Assembly (NCBI GenBank): GCA_031179215.1
Contig: JAPSIA010000009.1
Location: 1 to 46,020, forward strand
Source of the DNA: Agrococcus sp.
GTDB lineage: Bacteria > Actinomycetota > Actinomycetes > Actinomycetales > Microbacteriaceae
Direction of reading: 5' to 3'
DNA length: 46,020 nt
A program made the translations under genes and the position numbers. The notes below the pieces were generated by a model that searched no databases, was not told the origin of the DNA, and saw only the letters and a program-made list of their open reading frames with translations. Of the stretch, positions 9,587 through 18,513 are shown piece after piece; the first letter of the stretch is position 1; each line of letters opens with the position of its first letter.

Positions 9587-10744
9587 ATGGCACAGCACAA
9601 GGTGATGACCGTCTACGGCACGCGCCCGGAGGCGATCAAGGTTGCGACCGTCATCGAGGCGCTCGAGCGCGACGACCGCTTCGAGTCGATCCCAGTGGTC
9701 ACTGGGCAGCACCGCGAGATGCTCGACCAGGTCAACACGATGTTCGGCATCACGCCCAAGCACGACCTCGACCTCATGAAGCCTGGCCAGCCCCTCAACG
9801 GCATCGTCTCCCGCGCGATCGCGGGCATCGACGAGCTCCTCGTCGCCGAGCAGCCTGACGTCGTCATCGTGCAGGGCGACACATCGACGGCCATGGCGGC
9901 CGCGATCGCGGCCTTCAACCGCCAGGTGACGGTCGTGCACCTCGAGGCGGGCCTCCGCACTGGCAACATCGACTCTCCGTTCCCCGAGGAGGCGAACCGC
10001 AAGCTCATCGGGCAGGTGGCCAAGCTTCACCTCGCGCCGACGAAGGGCTCTCGCGACAACCTCTTCCACGAATCGGTCGAGCCATCGACCATCGTGGTGA
10101 CCGGCAACACCGTCATCGACGCGCTGCTCGAGGCGTCCTCCTGGGACACCGTGCCCGGCGACCCGGCAGTCGCTGAAGCACTGGCGAGCGGCCGACCGAT
10201 CATCCTCGCGACGACGCACCGCCGCGAAAACCTGGGCGACAGCATGGACGCGATCGGTCGAGCGCTCGCGAAGCTCGCGAAGAAGCACAAGGATCACATC
10301 GTGATCCTCCCGGTGCACCGCAACCCCGTCGTGCGCGAGGCTGTCCTTCCTCATCTCGAAGGGAAGGACAACGTGATCGTCACTGAACCGCTTCCGTACG
10401 CGGAGTTCACCAAGGTCATGGCCGCGGCGCGCATCATCCTGACCGACTCGGGCGGCGTGCAGGAAGAGGCGCCCAGCCTCGGGAAGCCCGTGCTCGTGAT
10501 GCGCGAGAACACGGAGCGACCCGAAGCTGTCGACGCGGGGACTGTGCGCCTCGTGGGCACGGACTACGACCGGATCGTGTTCGAGGCCAACCATCTGCTC
10601 GAGGACGAAGGGGCCTACGAGGCCATGGCGAACGCTGTGAACCCCTACGGCGACGGGAAGGCGTCCGCTCGCTCGGTGGCCGCCATCGCGGAGCTGCTCG
10701 GTGTGGGTGAGCGCGAACCCGACTTCACTCCTCACCACGACTGA
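9587..10744 (+). CDS. wecB: UDP-N-acetylglucosamine 2-epimerase (non-hydrolysing)
   Basis: KVMTVYGTRPEAIKVATVI, VTGQHREMLDQV, VQGDTSTAMAAAIAAF, HLEAGLRTG, FPEEANRKL, LTDSGGVQEEAPSLGKPVLVMRENTERPE. Confidence 0.95.
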   Translation: MAQHKVMTVYGTRPEAIKVATVIEALERDDRFESIPVVTGQHREMLDQVNTMFGITPKHDLDLMKPGQPLNGIVSRAIAGIDELLVAEQPDVVIVQGDTSTAMAAAIAAFNRQVTVVHLEAGLRTGNIDSPFPEEANRKLIGQVAKLHLAPTKGSRDNLFHESVEPSTIVVTGNTVIDALLEASSWDTVPGDPAVAEALASGRPIILATTHRRENLGDSMDAIGRALAKLAKKHKDHIVILPVHRNPVVREAVLPHLEGKDNVIVTEPLPYAEFTKVMAAARIILTDSGGVQEEAPSLGKPVLVMRENTERPEAVDAGTVRLVGTDYDRIVFEANHLLEDEGAYEAMANAVNPYGDGKASARSVAAIAELLGVGEREPDFTPHHD

Positions 10745-12443
10745 CCGTAGCGTTCTACCGATCGGATCGTTCTTGCTCACGAATCAGTCGATTGGCCCCT
10801 ACTACTTCGTTGATGGGCGCGCAGAGGAGCTCGTTGTTGTTCCGGCGTTGTTAGACGCGCGCGAAGAGACCCGGGTACGCATCGACAACGAGCACACCGG
10901 CACAGCACTAGAACAGAGCATCCCTCCGGGAGGCCGTGCGCGCGTTCCCTTGAGAGACTTGCTCCCGCTCAAGCACGCCGTCATCAGCCTGCTCCGGGAA
11001 CGCGCCGGAGCATGGTCTGTCTGGCAGCGACGGGCCAGCCTAGAACATGTGGGCGAGTTCGCGCACGCGGTCATCAGCCCCGCGGAATGGGGCGTGCACG
11101 CCGACGCCATCGCAGTCTTGCGGGAGGCCGCATCTCGTGCCGTCGTCGCGCGCCGCTTCGTCGCTGCCGACAACAGCGTGGAGTACGTATACCCCGTAGC
11201 GCATCAGCATGCGCTGACGTTGGAATTTCACCGCGCAGGCGCCGACAGGGTCACCTTGGGCGAGCGCATCGGCCCGACACTGCGCTGGACGCCCACCGAT
11301 ATGGAAGGCGCTTCACCGTCGCGCGTTCACGCAACGCCTCACGGCATGTCGTTCACGTCTCGCCGGGACGTGACCTTAGCGCCCCGAATTCTGCGAGGGT
11401 TCGGTGAACGCGCCTTACGCACGGAGGGCTACCTGGGGGCATGGAACGGCGGCGAGCCGATTCCCGAAGCCATGGACTTCGTGATGGGCCGACAAGAGAT
11501 GCTCTTCCACCCGGAGGTACCGGAGCCTACCGCCCGCTACACCGGTCGCGTGATCTACATGGGCAGGCCACATGGATCGTGGGGTCACTTCCTCACTCAA
11601 GGGCTGGCTCGCTCCTGGTATGCGATGGAGCATCCGGACGTCCCGATCGTTTGGGACAATCCGCGTCCCTTGCCCGCATATCAGCAGCAGGTACTCGACA
11701 TGATCGGCGTACGGAACAAGCAGATCTTCCTGACAGAGGCGTCTCACTTCGAGGAGGTCGTATTTCCGTACCCTGGCGTGTGCATCGGCGATTACGTTCT
11801 CCCCGAGTTTGCGCGGGCGGTTGGTAACTTCGCGCCCGCAACCCTCGAACCGGGAAAGAAGCTGTTCCTGTCTCGGTCCGGAACCAGCAACTTCCCCGGA
11901 GGCATTGAATCGGAACTCGACCGACTGCTGGAGCGCTTCGGCTTTGCGGTCTTCAGACCAGAGCAGCACGACCTCGAGAAGCAGCTGGTGGAGATCTCCT
12001 CAGCGGAGGTCGTTCTCGCCGTTGAGGGTTCCTCCCTGCACACACCTCTATTGTTGAAAGATCCCATCAACACCCAGTTCTGGGCGTTGAGTCGTCACCG
12101 CCGAGGTGCCGGGCTATTTGAGCACATCAGAACCGCAAAAAGTCTCGACTATCAAACTTTGAACTTCCTACGATCCCGCACGCGGCGCGCTCGCGATCCC
12201 ATCGACCTCGACCTAGGCGCGCTGGAGGACGCCATGCGGTGCACCGGAGGGCTTGAGCATTCGATGGATTACTTAACACCATTTCTCGAGCGCCCCGATT
12301 CCACGCAGCTCTCCTACGGGACCCATCTCCAACATACGCAGGTGGTCCCGAGTGCGCGCGAGGCGGTCGCACAGAGAGCACAGATCGCGATCTATGAAGG
12401 CGATATCCGGGGTGCCGAGAAGCTGCTTTCACTAATGCATTGA
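10701..12443 (+). CDS. GT61/DUF563-like glycosyltransferase (start uncertain)
   Basis: HGSWGHFLTQGLARSWY, LFLSRSGTSNFPGG..E..LL.RFGF, EISSAEVVLAVEGSSLHTPLLL. Overlaps end of wecB; later TTG at 10773 possible. Confidence 0.65.
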   Translation: MWVSANPTSLLTTTDRSVLPIGSFLLTNQSIGPYYFVDGRAEELVVVPALLDAREETRVRIDNEHTGTALEQSIPPGGRARVPLRDLLPLKHAVISLLRERAGAWSVWQRRASLEHVGEFAHAVISPAEWGVHADAIAVLREAASRAVVARRFVAADNSVEYVYPVAHQHALTLEFHRAGADRVTLGERIGPTLRWTPTDMEGASPSRVHATPHGMSFTSRRDVTLAPRILRGFGERALRTEGYLGAWNGGEPIPEAMDFVMGRQEMLFHPEVPEPTARYTGRVIYMGRPHGSWGHFLTQGLARSWYAMEHPDVPIVWDNPRPLPAYQQQVLDMIGVRNKQIFLTEASHFEEVVFPYPGVCIGDYVLPEFARAVGNFAPATLEPGKKLFLSRSGTSNFPGGIESELDRLLERFGFAVFRPEQHDLEKQLVEISSAEVVLAVEGSSLHTPLLLKDPINTQFWALSRHRRGAGLFEHIRTAKSLDYQTLNFLRSRTRRARDPIDLDLGALEDAMRCTGGLEHSMDYLTPFLERPDSTQLSYGTHLQHTQVVPSAREAVAQRAQIAIYEGDIRGAEKLLSLMH

Positions 12444-12468
12444 GGCGCGGCACGGGCCTACATCGAAC

Positions 12469-13278
12469 TCACGAGTTCCGGGATCGACTCAATACCTCGT
12501 CGACTACGGCAATGAGCTGCTCCTTTGGAGGGCGGGCGTGACCCGGTCCCCAGTCGCCCACAATGAGGCGCATTCTTGCAGGGTCCACCGCGTCCATGAA
12601 GGGCTTCTGATGGTGCTCAATGTGGTGCAGATCGTTCTGGTTCTGAAGGTACACGATGTTCACATCAGGAGAATCGACCGCATACCGACCGACGAGGTCA
12701 TGCGTGACGAGTGTGCCTAGTCCAACCGCAATCGAGCTATCGTCGCCTGACAGTCCCCACGAGTGCCTTCCGTAAGCGGACCACCACCGCGGGTAGAACT
12801 TCAGTATGTCCGTCTGCGGATTCGCGACGATGACGGAGCTGCCGGGATGCAGCCGCGCGAGATTGAGGGCGGCAAACCCCCCTCCCGAACCACCGAAGAA
12901 GACTACGCGAGGCGCCCCGGCCAACGCGATGAGCTTGGCAACGAACGCAGAGATCAAGTCGAAACTGATGGCGCGCGAGCCGGCGAACCACGCAAGGAGC
13001 ACATCCTCGCTCAGCGACGGATCCGAGACCAGGATCCGATTGGCTTTTCGAGCGGCGAGCGTTGCTCCCGTGAAGTACGGCGTGGAGAACGTTCGTTTGT
13101 TGAGGGCTGCATGAAAAGACACGAAAGTGACATCCGCGCCGACGAAGTCGACCATCGCATCGAGCGCATGCAGTTCATCGAGGCGCACGGAGATGATGTG
13201 CTCGCCCCGATTGAAGCAAACGGACGAGATATCGGTATAAACGCGCTCAGGGCGCCTCCAACGACTAACGTCTCTCAT
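12469..13278 (-). CDS. Stand-alone alpha/beta-hydrolase-like protein (FGGSGGGFAAL elbow)
   Basis: VVFFGGSGGGFAALNLARLHPGSSVIVANPQTDI, QNQNDLHH, GPGHARP; SD AGGAAG upstream of ATG. Paralogous to the C-terminal domain of CDS 19763-22648. Confidence 0.7.
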   Translation of the reverse strand: MRDVSRWRRPERVYTDISSVCFNRGEHIISVRLDELHALDAMVDFVGADVTFVSFHAALNKRTFSTPYFTGATLAARKANRILVSDPSLSEDVLLAWFAGSRAISFDLISAFVAKLIALAGAPRVVFFGGSGGGFAALNLARLHPGSSVIVANPQTDILKFYPRWWSAYGRHSWGLSGDDSSIAVGLGTLVTHDLVGRYAVDSPDVNIVYLQNQNDLHHIEHHQKPFMDAVDPARMRLIVGDWGPGHARPPKEQLIAVVDEVLSRSRNS

Positions 13279-13332
13279 CCGACCACTTCCTGATTCGCGA
13301 TCCTAGTCGCCGACCGAGCGCGATGTGCCCCT

Positions 13333-16137
13333 TCACCGCCCGCATGGCACCGAGGTCCTCGAGGTGTTCTCGCCTGAATCAGATCCTATGTCTTGAGGCG
13401 CTGGCACCCCGTCGATGCTCAACAGCGTCTTGAAGTGATGCGACATCCGGTCACTCACGCGGTGCCCCATCGACCATGCCGGCGTGAACTCGTAGTCGAC
13501 CATCGAACGCCAACCGCGCATTGGCTCCTCCTGCCCCTTCACCGGCGCCACGAGCTCCGCCTTGTGCAGGGCGGAGATGTGGAGCGCGCGGCCGTTGGAG
13601 AGCGTGAAGGTCACCTGTCCATCCGTCGACCGTGGATCGGTCAGGCTTTCCGGAAGATTCCACCAGACCTGAAAGTCGTGGGGCTGCCCGTCTTGACTCG
13701 TCACTTCGTCGTCGATGAGGAGCCAGCTGCCCGGCAGGTAGGTGATGCTGCGGCGATGACTCCAGACCCCGTGATCGACGAAGCCGACGAGGCGGAATTT
13801 CGAGCCCTCCTGCTCGCCCGAGCGGATGCCCGAACCATAGGGCGCGCGATGGCGGCGCTCGTGGTCGCGGCCGTCGGCCTCGACGGTGTTGTGCGCGCGC
13901 GTCCGCTCCACATACTGCCGCTCCGGGCGGCCGTAGAAGAAGCCCTGGTCGCGGAGCGGCGAATCGGCCGGCAGCTGGTCGAGGTAGCCAAAGCGGCCCG
14001 CGTCGATGAGCAGCTCCTCACCCGCGTCGAACCACGTGATCGACAGGTCGTCGCAGTGCTTGTGCGTCCGGGAGTGGAACCCCGCCATGAGCGTGAGGTA
14101 GCCAGCGGAGCGGTGATCGTCGCGGCCGACCGGCTGCGGGGAACGCACGAACGCGTATCCCGACTGCTCGAGCAGCAGCAGCTCCTGCGGGTTCGGCTCG
14201 CCGACCGCGCCCTCGCGTACGAGGAAGGCGGTGTGCGGCGCTGCCATCTCCCGGTCCGAGCGCTGGGCCACGCGCGCGGGGGAATCGCCGATCTGCACGA
14301 CCGAGCGATCCGGCCGCAGGAACCACCCCATGACCTCGCTCGCGCGCTCAATGCGCTCGGCGACCTCGGGGTCGGTGAGCAGGCCGTCCTGCATCGCACC
14401 GATGAACGACGACAGCAGCATCCGGTGGTAGTCCGGCGAGTGCTCCAGATGCCCTCCGTCCTCGGCGAACTGCGTCGCCACGACGGTGCGCAGGCGATCC
14501 CGCCCCTGCGCCTCGACGATGTCCATGCCCGGCAGGACCGCGAGCCGCCGAGCGAAGCTCAACTGACCGACCGCGGTGTAGAAGCCGTGGTTGTTGGCCG
14601 CGTTGAACGCCTGCGGTGCGAAGAGCGCTCGCTGATGCCTCACGACGGCGCTCGCGAGGGCGGCGATGATGTCTTCGCCCGCTGCTTCGCGCACGGCTTC
14701 CTGCAGGAGATAGGCAAGCCGCGGCGCGCGCAGTCCGATCGCCATGTCGTACCAGGCCATCGTGCCGCGATCCTCGCCGTCGTTGAACGTCCGGGCCCAG
14801 TCGGCGGCGCGCTGCAGACACCAGTCCAGCGCCTCGCGATCGCGGTCGCGTTCCCACGCTCGGAGGAACGGCACCATGAAGTCCCAAGCGTGCAGGTGGA
14901 ACGCCTGCGAACGATGATCGCGGCACGCCTCGATCCAGTCGAAGGGCACCGTGATCAGCACAGGCTCGAGCCCCGCGTGGCGCCATCCGACGTCGCGCAC
15001 GCTCTGGACGGTGCCGGATCCGGCGAAGGTCTCGATGGTGCCCAGCTGCTTGCGCTCGGCGGTCCGCAGCGCCTTGATCGCCTGCTCGCTCGACAGCGAG
15101 AGGCGCGCGAGCGCGGCGCTGCCCTGCTCTACCGCGCCGACGCTCTCCAGCACTGCGGCCCATGCGTCCGCATCGTCGTCGGCGGCGATCGTGATGCGAT
15201 CGGCGGCGGCGCCGAGATCGACGAGGGCGTCCCGCAGCGCGGTGCTCGGCACGACGACGGCGTCGACTACGCTCGCCAGCTCCAGCTCACGCTCGCGTCG
15301 CAGGCTCCACACGTCCGGCATCCCCCACGCGTTCGGCACCTGCGCCTCGGACCACCCGTGCTTCGCGCGCTGCCGCTTGAGCCAGGATTCCTCCCACAGC
15401 CCGCGAACGTCGTAGACGACCGGGATGCCGTACGCGCGTCCGACCGCGTGCGCGGCGCTGCCGTTGACGAAGTCAGAGGAGGCGACGAGCACGGCTGGCT
15501 GCAGCTTGCGAACGACTGCTGCGAGACGAATCGTGAAGAGTCGCATCCACTCGTCGAACGCCCGCGACCCGCGGGCAGGGCCGGGGATCCGCTGGTAGCG
15601 CACGCCGTCGCGCTCGTCGACGTCGTAGCTCGAGCGGCCCGCGACGCCCATCTGCGTTGCGACGAAGATCTCCAGTCCGACGGCTCGCCCGGACCGCGCG
15701 AGCGCGTGAGTGCGTGAGGTGGAGCTCGATTCCGCGTCGAGCACGGAGCTGCTGGCGACGACGAGCGCCCGTCCCCGCACGCCCGCGTACGGACGCTCGG
15801 GCCTGGGCGGCTCGAGCGCGAGCTCGCCGCCCAGGACCGCGAGCTCGGCCGCGACGAGCGCACCTGTCGGCGGCGCATCCTCGCTCGCACGGCGATCGAT
15901 GATCTCCCCGAGGACGAGCGCTCGACGGAGGTAGCCTTGCTCTCGCAGGGCCGCGAACAACCGCCTCAGATCCTGCAGCGAGAGCTCCTCGTGGGCCTCG
16001 CGCTCGCGTAGGATCTCAAACGCTGGCACTGCCCGCTCCGTCGCCAGGAGGCCCGCGAGCACATCCGGCAGCCAGCGGTCGAGCCCATCCGCCTGCACGT
16101 CATGCTTCGTCGAGCGTGGCGCGGCCTCCGGCTTCAC
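13333..16137 (-). CDS. Fusion: truncated GT4 N-terminal domain + heparinase II/III-like domain
   Basis: Residues ~1-340 resemble the GT4 encoded at 16134-18416 (YGIPVVYDVRGLWEESWLKR); then NNHGFYTAVGQLSFARRL, GGHLEHSPDYHRM, HKHCDDLSITWFDAGEELLIDAGRFGY. No signal peptide. GTG start in a GTGA overlap with upstream stop. Confidence 0.75.
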   Translation of the reverse strand: MKPEAAPRSTKHDVQADGLDRWLPDVLAGLLATERAVPAFEILREREAHEELSLQDLRRLFAALREQGYLRRALVLGEIIDRRASEDAPPTGALVAAELAVLGGELALEPPRPERPYAGVRGRALVVASSSVLDAESSSTSRTHALARSGRAVGLEIFVATQMGVAGRSSYDVDERDGVRYQRIPGPARGSRAFDEWMRLFTIRLAAVVRKLQPAVLVASSDFVNGSAAHAVGRAYGIPVVYDVRGLWEESWLKRQRAKHGWSEAQVPNAWGMPDVWSLRRERELELASVVDAVVVPSTALRDALVDLGAAADRITIAADDDADAWAAVLESVGAVEQGSAALARLSLSSEQAIKALRTAERKQLGTIETFAGSGTVQSVRDVGWRHAGLEPVLITVPFDWIEACRDHRSQAFHLHAWDFMVPFLRAWERDRDREALDWCLQRAADWARTFNDGEDRGTMAWYDMAIGLRAPRLAYLLQEAVREAAGEDIIAALASAVVRHQRALFAPQAFNAANNHGFYTAVGQLSFARRLAVLPGMDIVEAQGRDRLRTVVATQFAEDGGHLEHSPDYHRMLLSSFIGAMQDGLLTDPEVAERIERASEVMGWFLRPDRSVVQIGDSPARVAQRSDREMAAPHTAFLVREGAVGEPNPQELLLLEQSGYAFVRSPQPVGRDDHRSAGYLTLMAGFHSRTHKHCDDLSITWFDAGEELLIDAGRFGYLDQLPADSPLRDQGFFYGRPERQYVERTRAHNTVEADGRDHERRHRAPYGSGIRSGEQEGSKFRLVGFVDHGVWSHRRSITYLPGSWLLIDDEVTSQDGQPHDFQVWWNLPESLTDPRSTDGQVTFTLSNGRALHISALHKAELVAPVKGQEEPMRGWRSMVDYEFTPAWSMGHRVSDRMSHHFKTLLSIDGVPAPQDIGSDSGENTSRTSVPCGR

Positions 16138-18416
16138 GTGGTCACCGTCTCGTGGTCAGGCAGGCGCATCCCTAGTGATCGATAGAGCTCGAGGTAGGTG
16201 GCGGCGTTCCGATCCCACGTGCGCTCGCGGCGCACCCACTCCGCACCCTGCTCACCCATCGTGCGGAGGCGTTGCGGGTCGCCCAGGAGCTGCGCGAGGC
16301 GCAGCGCGAGGTCATGCGGGTCCCCAGCTCGAAAGAGCCCAGCGGCGCCGCTGTCCTCGGCGATCTCCGCGAGCGCCCGCACGTCGGAGAAGAGGCAGGG
16401 CAGCTTAGCAGCCATCGCCTCGAACGGCTTGAGCGGCGTGACGAGCTCAGTCACCGCCGCGGACTTGCGCGGCACGACGAAGAGGTCGATGAGCGCGTAG
16501 TAGTCGTGCACGCGCTCATGCGGCACTCGCCCGGTGAAGTGGACTCGGTCGGCTCCGAGCGAGGCGGCGAGCTCGCGAAGAGAGTCGAGCTCGGGCCCAT
16601 CTCCGACGACTAGTAGCTGCACGTCGCGCTTTCCCAGCTGAGCGGCGGCGTGCGCCAGCGGCGTCTGCCGGTCCTGATCGGCGTGCGCCTCCATCGCCTC
16701 CCGGAGCGTGTGCACACCGCGCACGAGCGTATCGATGCCCTCGTACTCCACGATCGAGGAGACGTAGCCGACCACGATGCTGTCGGCGCCGATGCCGACG
16801 GACGCTCTGAGCGCCGCATCCGGCGTCGACGCGGCGAAGCTCGCTACATCCACCGCGTTCGAGGCGATGCTGACGGGGGGCACCGAAAGGCCCAGCCGCT
16901 CCCCCACCTGACGGATGTGCCGCTCCATCACCCGGGCGAGCGTCACGACCGCGTCGGACTCGCTGCGTGCGTGGGCCTCCCGCTCGACGCGGAGCCGGTA
17001 CATGTCCGGCAAGCCCCACCGTCGCTCGATCTCACCGAGATCGTCCCATCCCTCGGCGCGCGCGGTGCGCGACAGCCAGCTCTCCTCCCAAAAGCCGCGC
17101 GTCTCGTTGACGAGTGGGATCCCGTAGGCGCGAGCCACGGGCAGGGCGATGAGGGCGTTGATGAAGTCGGAGTGGACGTGCAGCACCGCGGGCCGTTCCT
17201 CGCGCACGACTCCGGCGAGCGCCTCGACGTTCGCTGACAGCCACTTGTCCCACGGGACCCGACCGCGCTCCGGGCCGCCGAGCGCGATGTAGGGCACGTG
17301 GTCGTGGTGATAGCGCTGCGTTTCGGGCCCAGATTCCGGACCGGACCCCGAATGCGTGACGACGATCGCGTTGATGCCCGCTCGACGCTGCGCCTCGACG
17401 GTGTAGTGCGTCCGCAGGGTGTAGCCCGATTGCGTGGTCGGCAGCGCCTTTCCCACCACGTGCATCACCACGTCCTGGCGCCGCGGTCCTGTCATGGAGG
17501 GCAATGTGTGGTCGAGCTCGAGCGCTCCCGAGTACAGCGCGAGCTCCGAAGCCATGACGCGCGCCATCTCCACGTCGGCGGGCTTGCTCATGCGAGCCGC
17601 GATCTCGCTGATCAGTGGCACTGCCCGGCTCATATACCCCGCGCGACGCAGCGCTCGCAGCAGCGAGCGCGCCTCGGCGTTCGTGAGCTGCTCGACGACT
17701 TCAGGGAAGGCGTCCATGAAAGGGATCGCCTCGAGCGCCTCGCTTCCGTGTGCTGCAGCAGCGACACGGTATTCGGCCAGCGGTCGTGTGACGATCTCGG
17801 TGAGGGAGAGGCCCTGCCGCTCAGCGAGCGCGACGACCGCGTCGACCACTTCGCCGGCGCGGTTCATCGTCGCGGAAGACGGCGACTCCGCCAAGCGGAC
17901 CTCGAGCTTCTTGATGCGAGCGCTCGCCGCAGCGAGCTCCTTGCCCGTCTCCAGCGCGCGCACCCGCCTCTGCAGGCGCGCGACCTCTGCTTCGAGAACC
18001 TCGACGGCCTCGTCGTGCTTCTTGAGCGATGCGTGGAGGCGTTCCTCGAGCTGGCGGACATCGCCAGACGTCCGATCTGCGCCATCTTGCAGGGCGCTGA
18101 CTGCAAAGGAGAGGCTCTCGACGCGCTCCAGGCGCTCGTTGGCCTGCTCGAGCGCGGTCCGTCCCGCGGTGACGTCGCTCTCGAGGGCGCTGATGCGCGC
18201 GGAACGCCCCCGCTCGCGGGCGCGCACGGATCGTGCACCGGCGAGGAGCCCGGCCACCACGACGATCAGGAGGATGACGGTGACCAGGGCGAGCGCGATC
18301 AACAGGCCGTCGGCTCGTGAGATCGCGAGCGTGGTGAGCAACCCGACCCCGACAGAACTCAGCGCAGCGACTGAGGCTGCGGCGAGCAGGAGCCAAGGGC
18401 GTGTGCGGGTTCGCAT
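16134..18416 (-). CDS. Membrane-anchored coiled-coil GT4 glycosyltransferase
   Basis: Two N-terminal hydrophobic helices, long heptad-rich segment, then ALPTTQSGYTLRTHYT, VNETRGFWEESW, GRVPHERVHDYYALIDLFVVPR, PLKPFEAMAA. Confidence 0.8.
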   Translation of the reverse strand: MRTRTRPWLLLAAASVAALSSVGVGLLTTLAISRADGLLIALALVTVILLIVVVAGLLAGARSVRARERGRSARISALESDVTAGRTALEQANERLERVESLSFAVSALQDGADRTSGDVRQLEERLHASLKKHDEAVEVLEAEVARLQRRVRALETGKELAAASARIKKLEVRLAESPSSATMNRAGEVVDAVVALAERQGLSLTEIVTRPLAEYRVAAAAHGSEALEAIPFMDAFPEVVEQLTNAEARSLLRALRRAGYMSRAVPLISEIAARMSKPADVEMARVMASELALYSGALELDHTLPSMTGPRRQDVVMHVVGKALPTTQSGYTLRTHYTVEAQRRAGINAIVVTHSGSGPESGPETQRYHHDHVPYIALGGPERGRVPWDKWLSANVEALAGVVREERPAVLHVHSDFINALIALPVARAYGIPLVNETRGFWEESWLSRTARAEGWDDLGEIERRWGLPDMYRLRVEREAHARSESDAVVTLARVMERHIRQVGERLGLSVPPVSIASNAVDVASFAASTPDAALRASVGIGADSIVVGYVSSIVEYEGIDTLVRGVHTLREAMEAHADQDRQTPLAHAAAQLGKRDVQLLVVGDGPELDSLRELAASLGADRVHFTGRVPHERVHDYYALIDLFVVPRKSAAVTELVTPLKPFEAMAAKLPCLFSDVRALAEIAEDSGAAGLFRAGDPHDLALRLAQLLGDPQRLRTMGEQGAEWVRRERTWDRNAATYLELYRSLGMRLPDHETVTT

Positions 18417-18513
18417 AGGTGCAAGTCTTCCGTAGAGCGGCGACCGGCGATCACGTCGCCAGCCACCCTCGAACCTACCGCGTGCTTCGTGCGCGCTCTC
18501 GGCGCTTACGCGC

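Noticed and set aside
12465-12478. GAACTC-AC-GAGTTC as terminator between convergent genes
   Set aside because: Only 6-bp arms with a 2-nt loop and no T tract; overlaps the hydrolase stop codon.
13393-15717. 774-aa plus ORF
   Set aside because: Antisense shadow of the GT-heparinase fusion.
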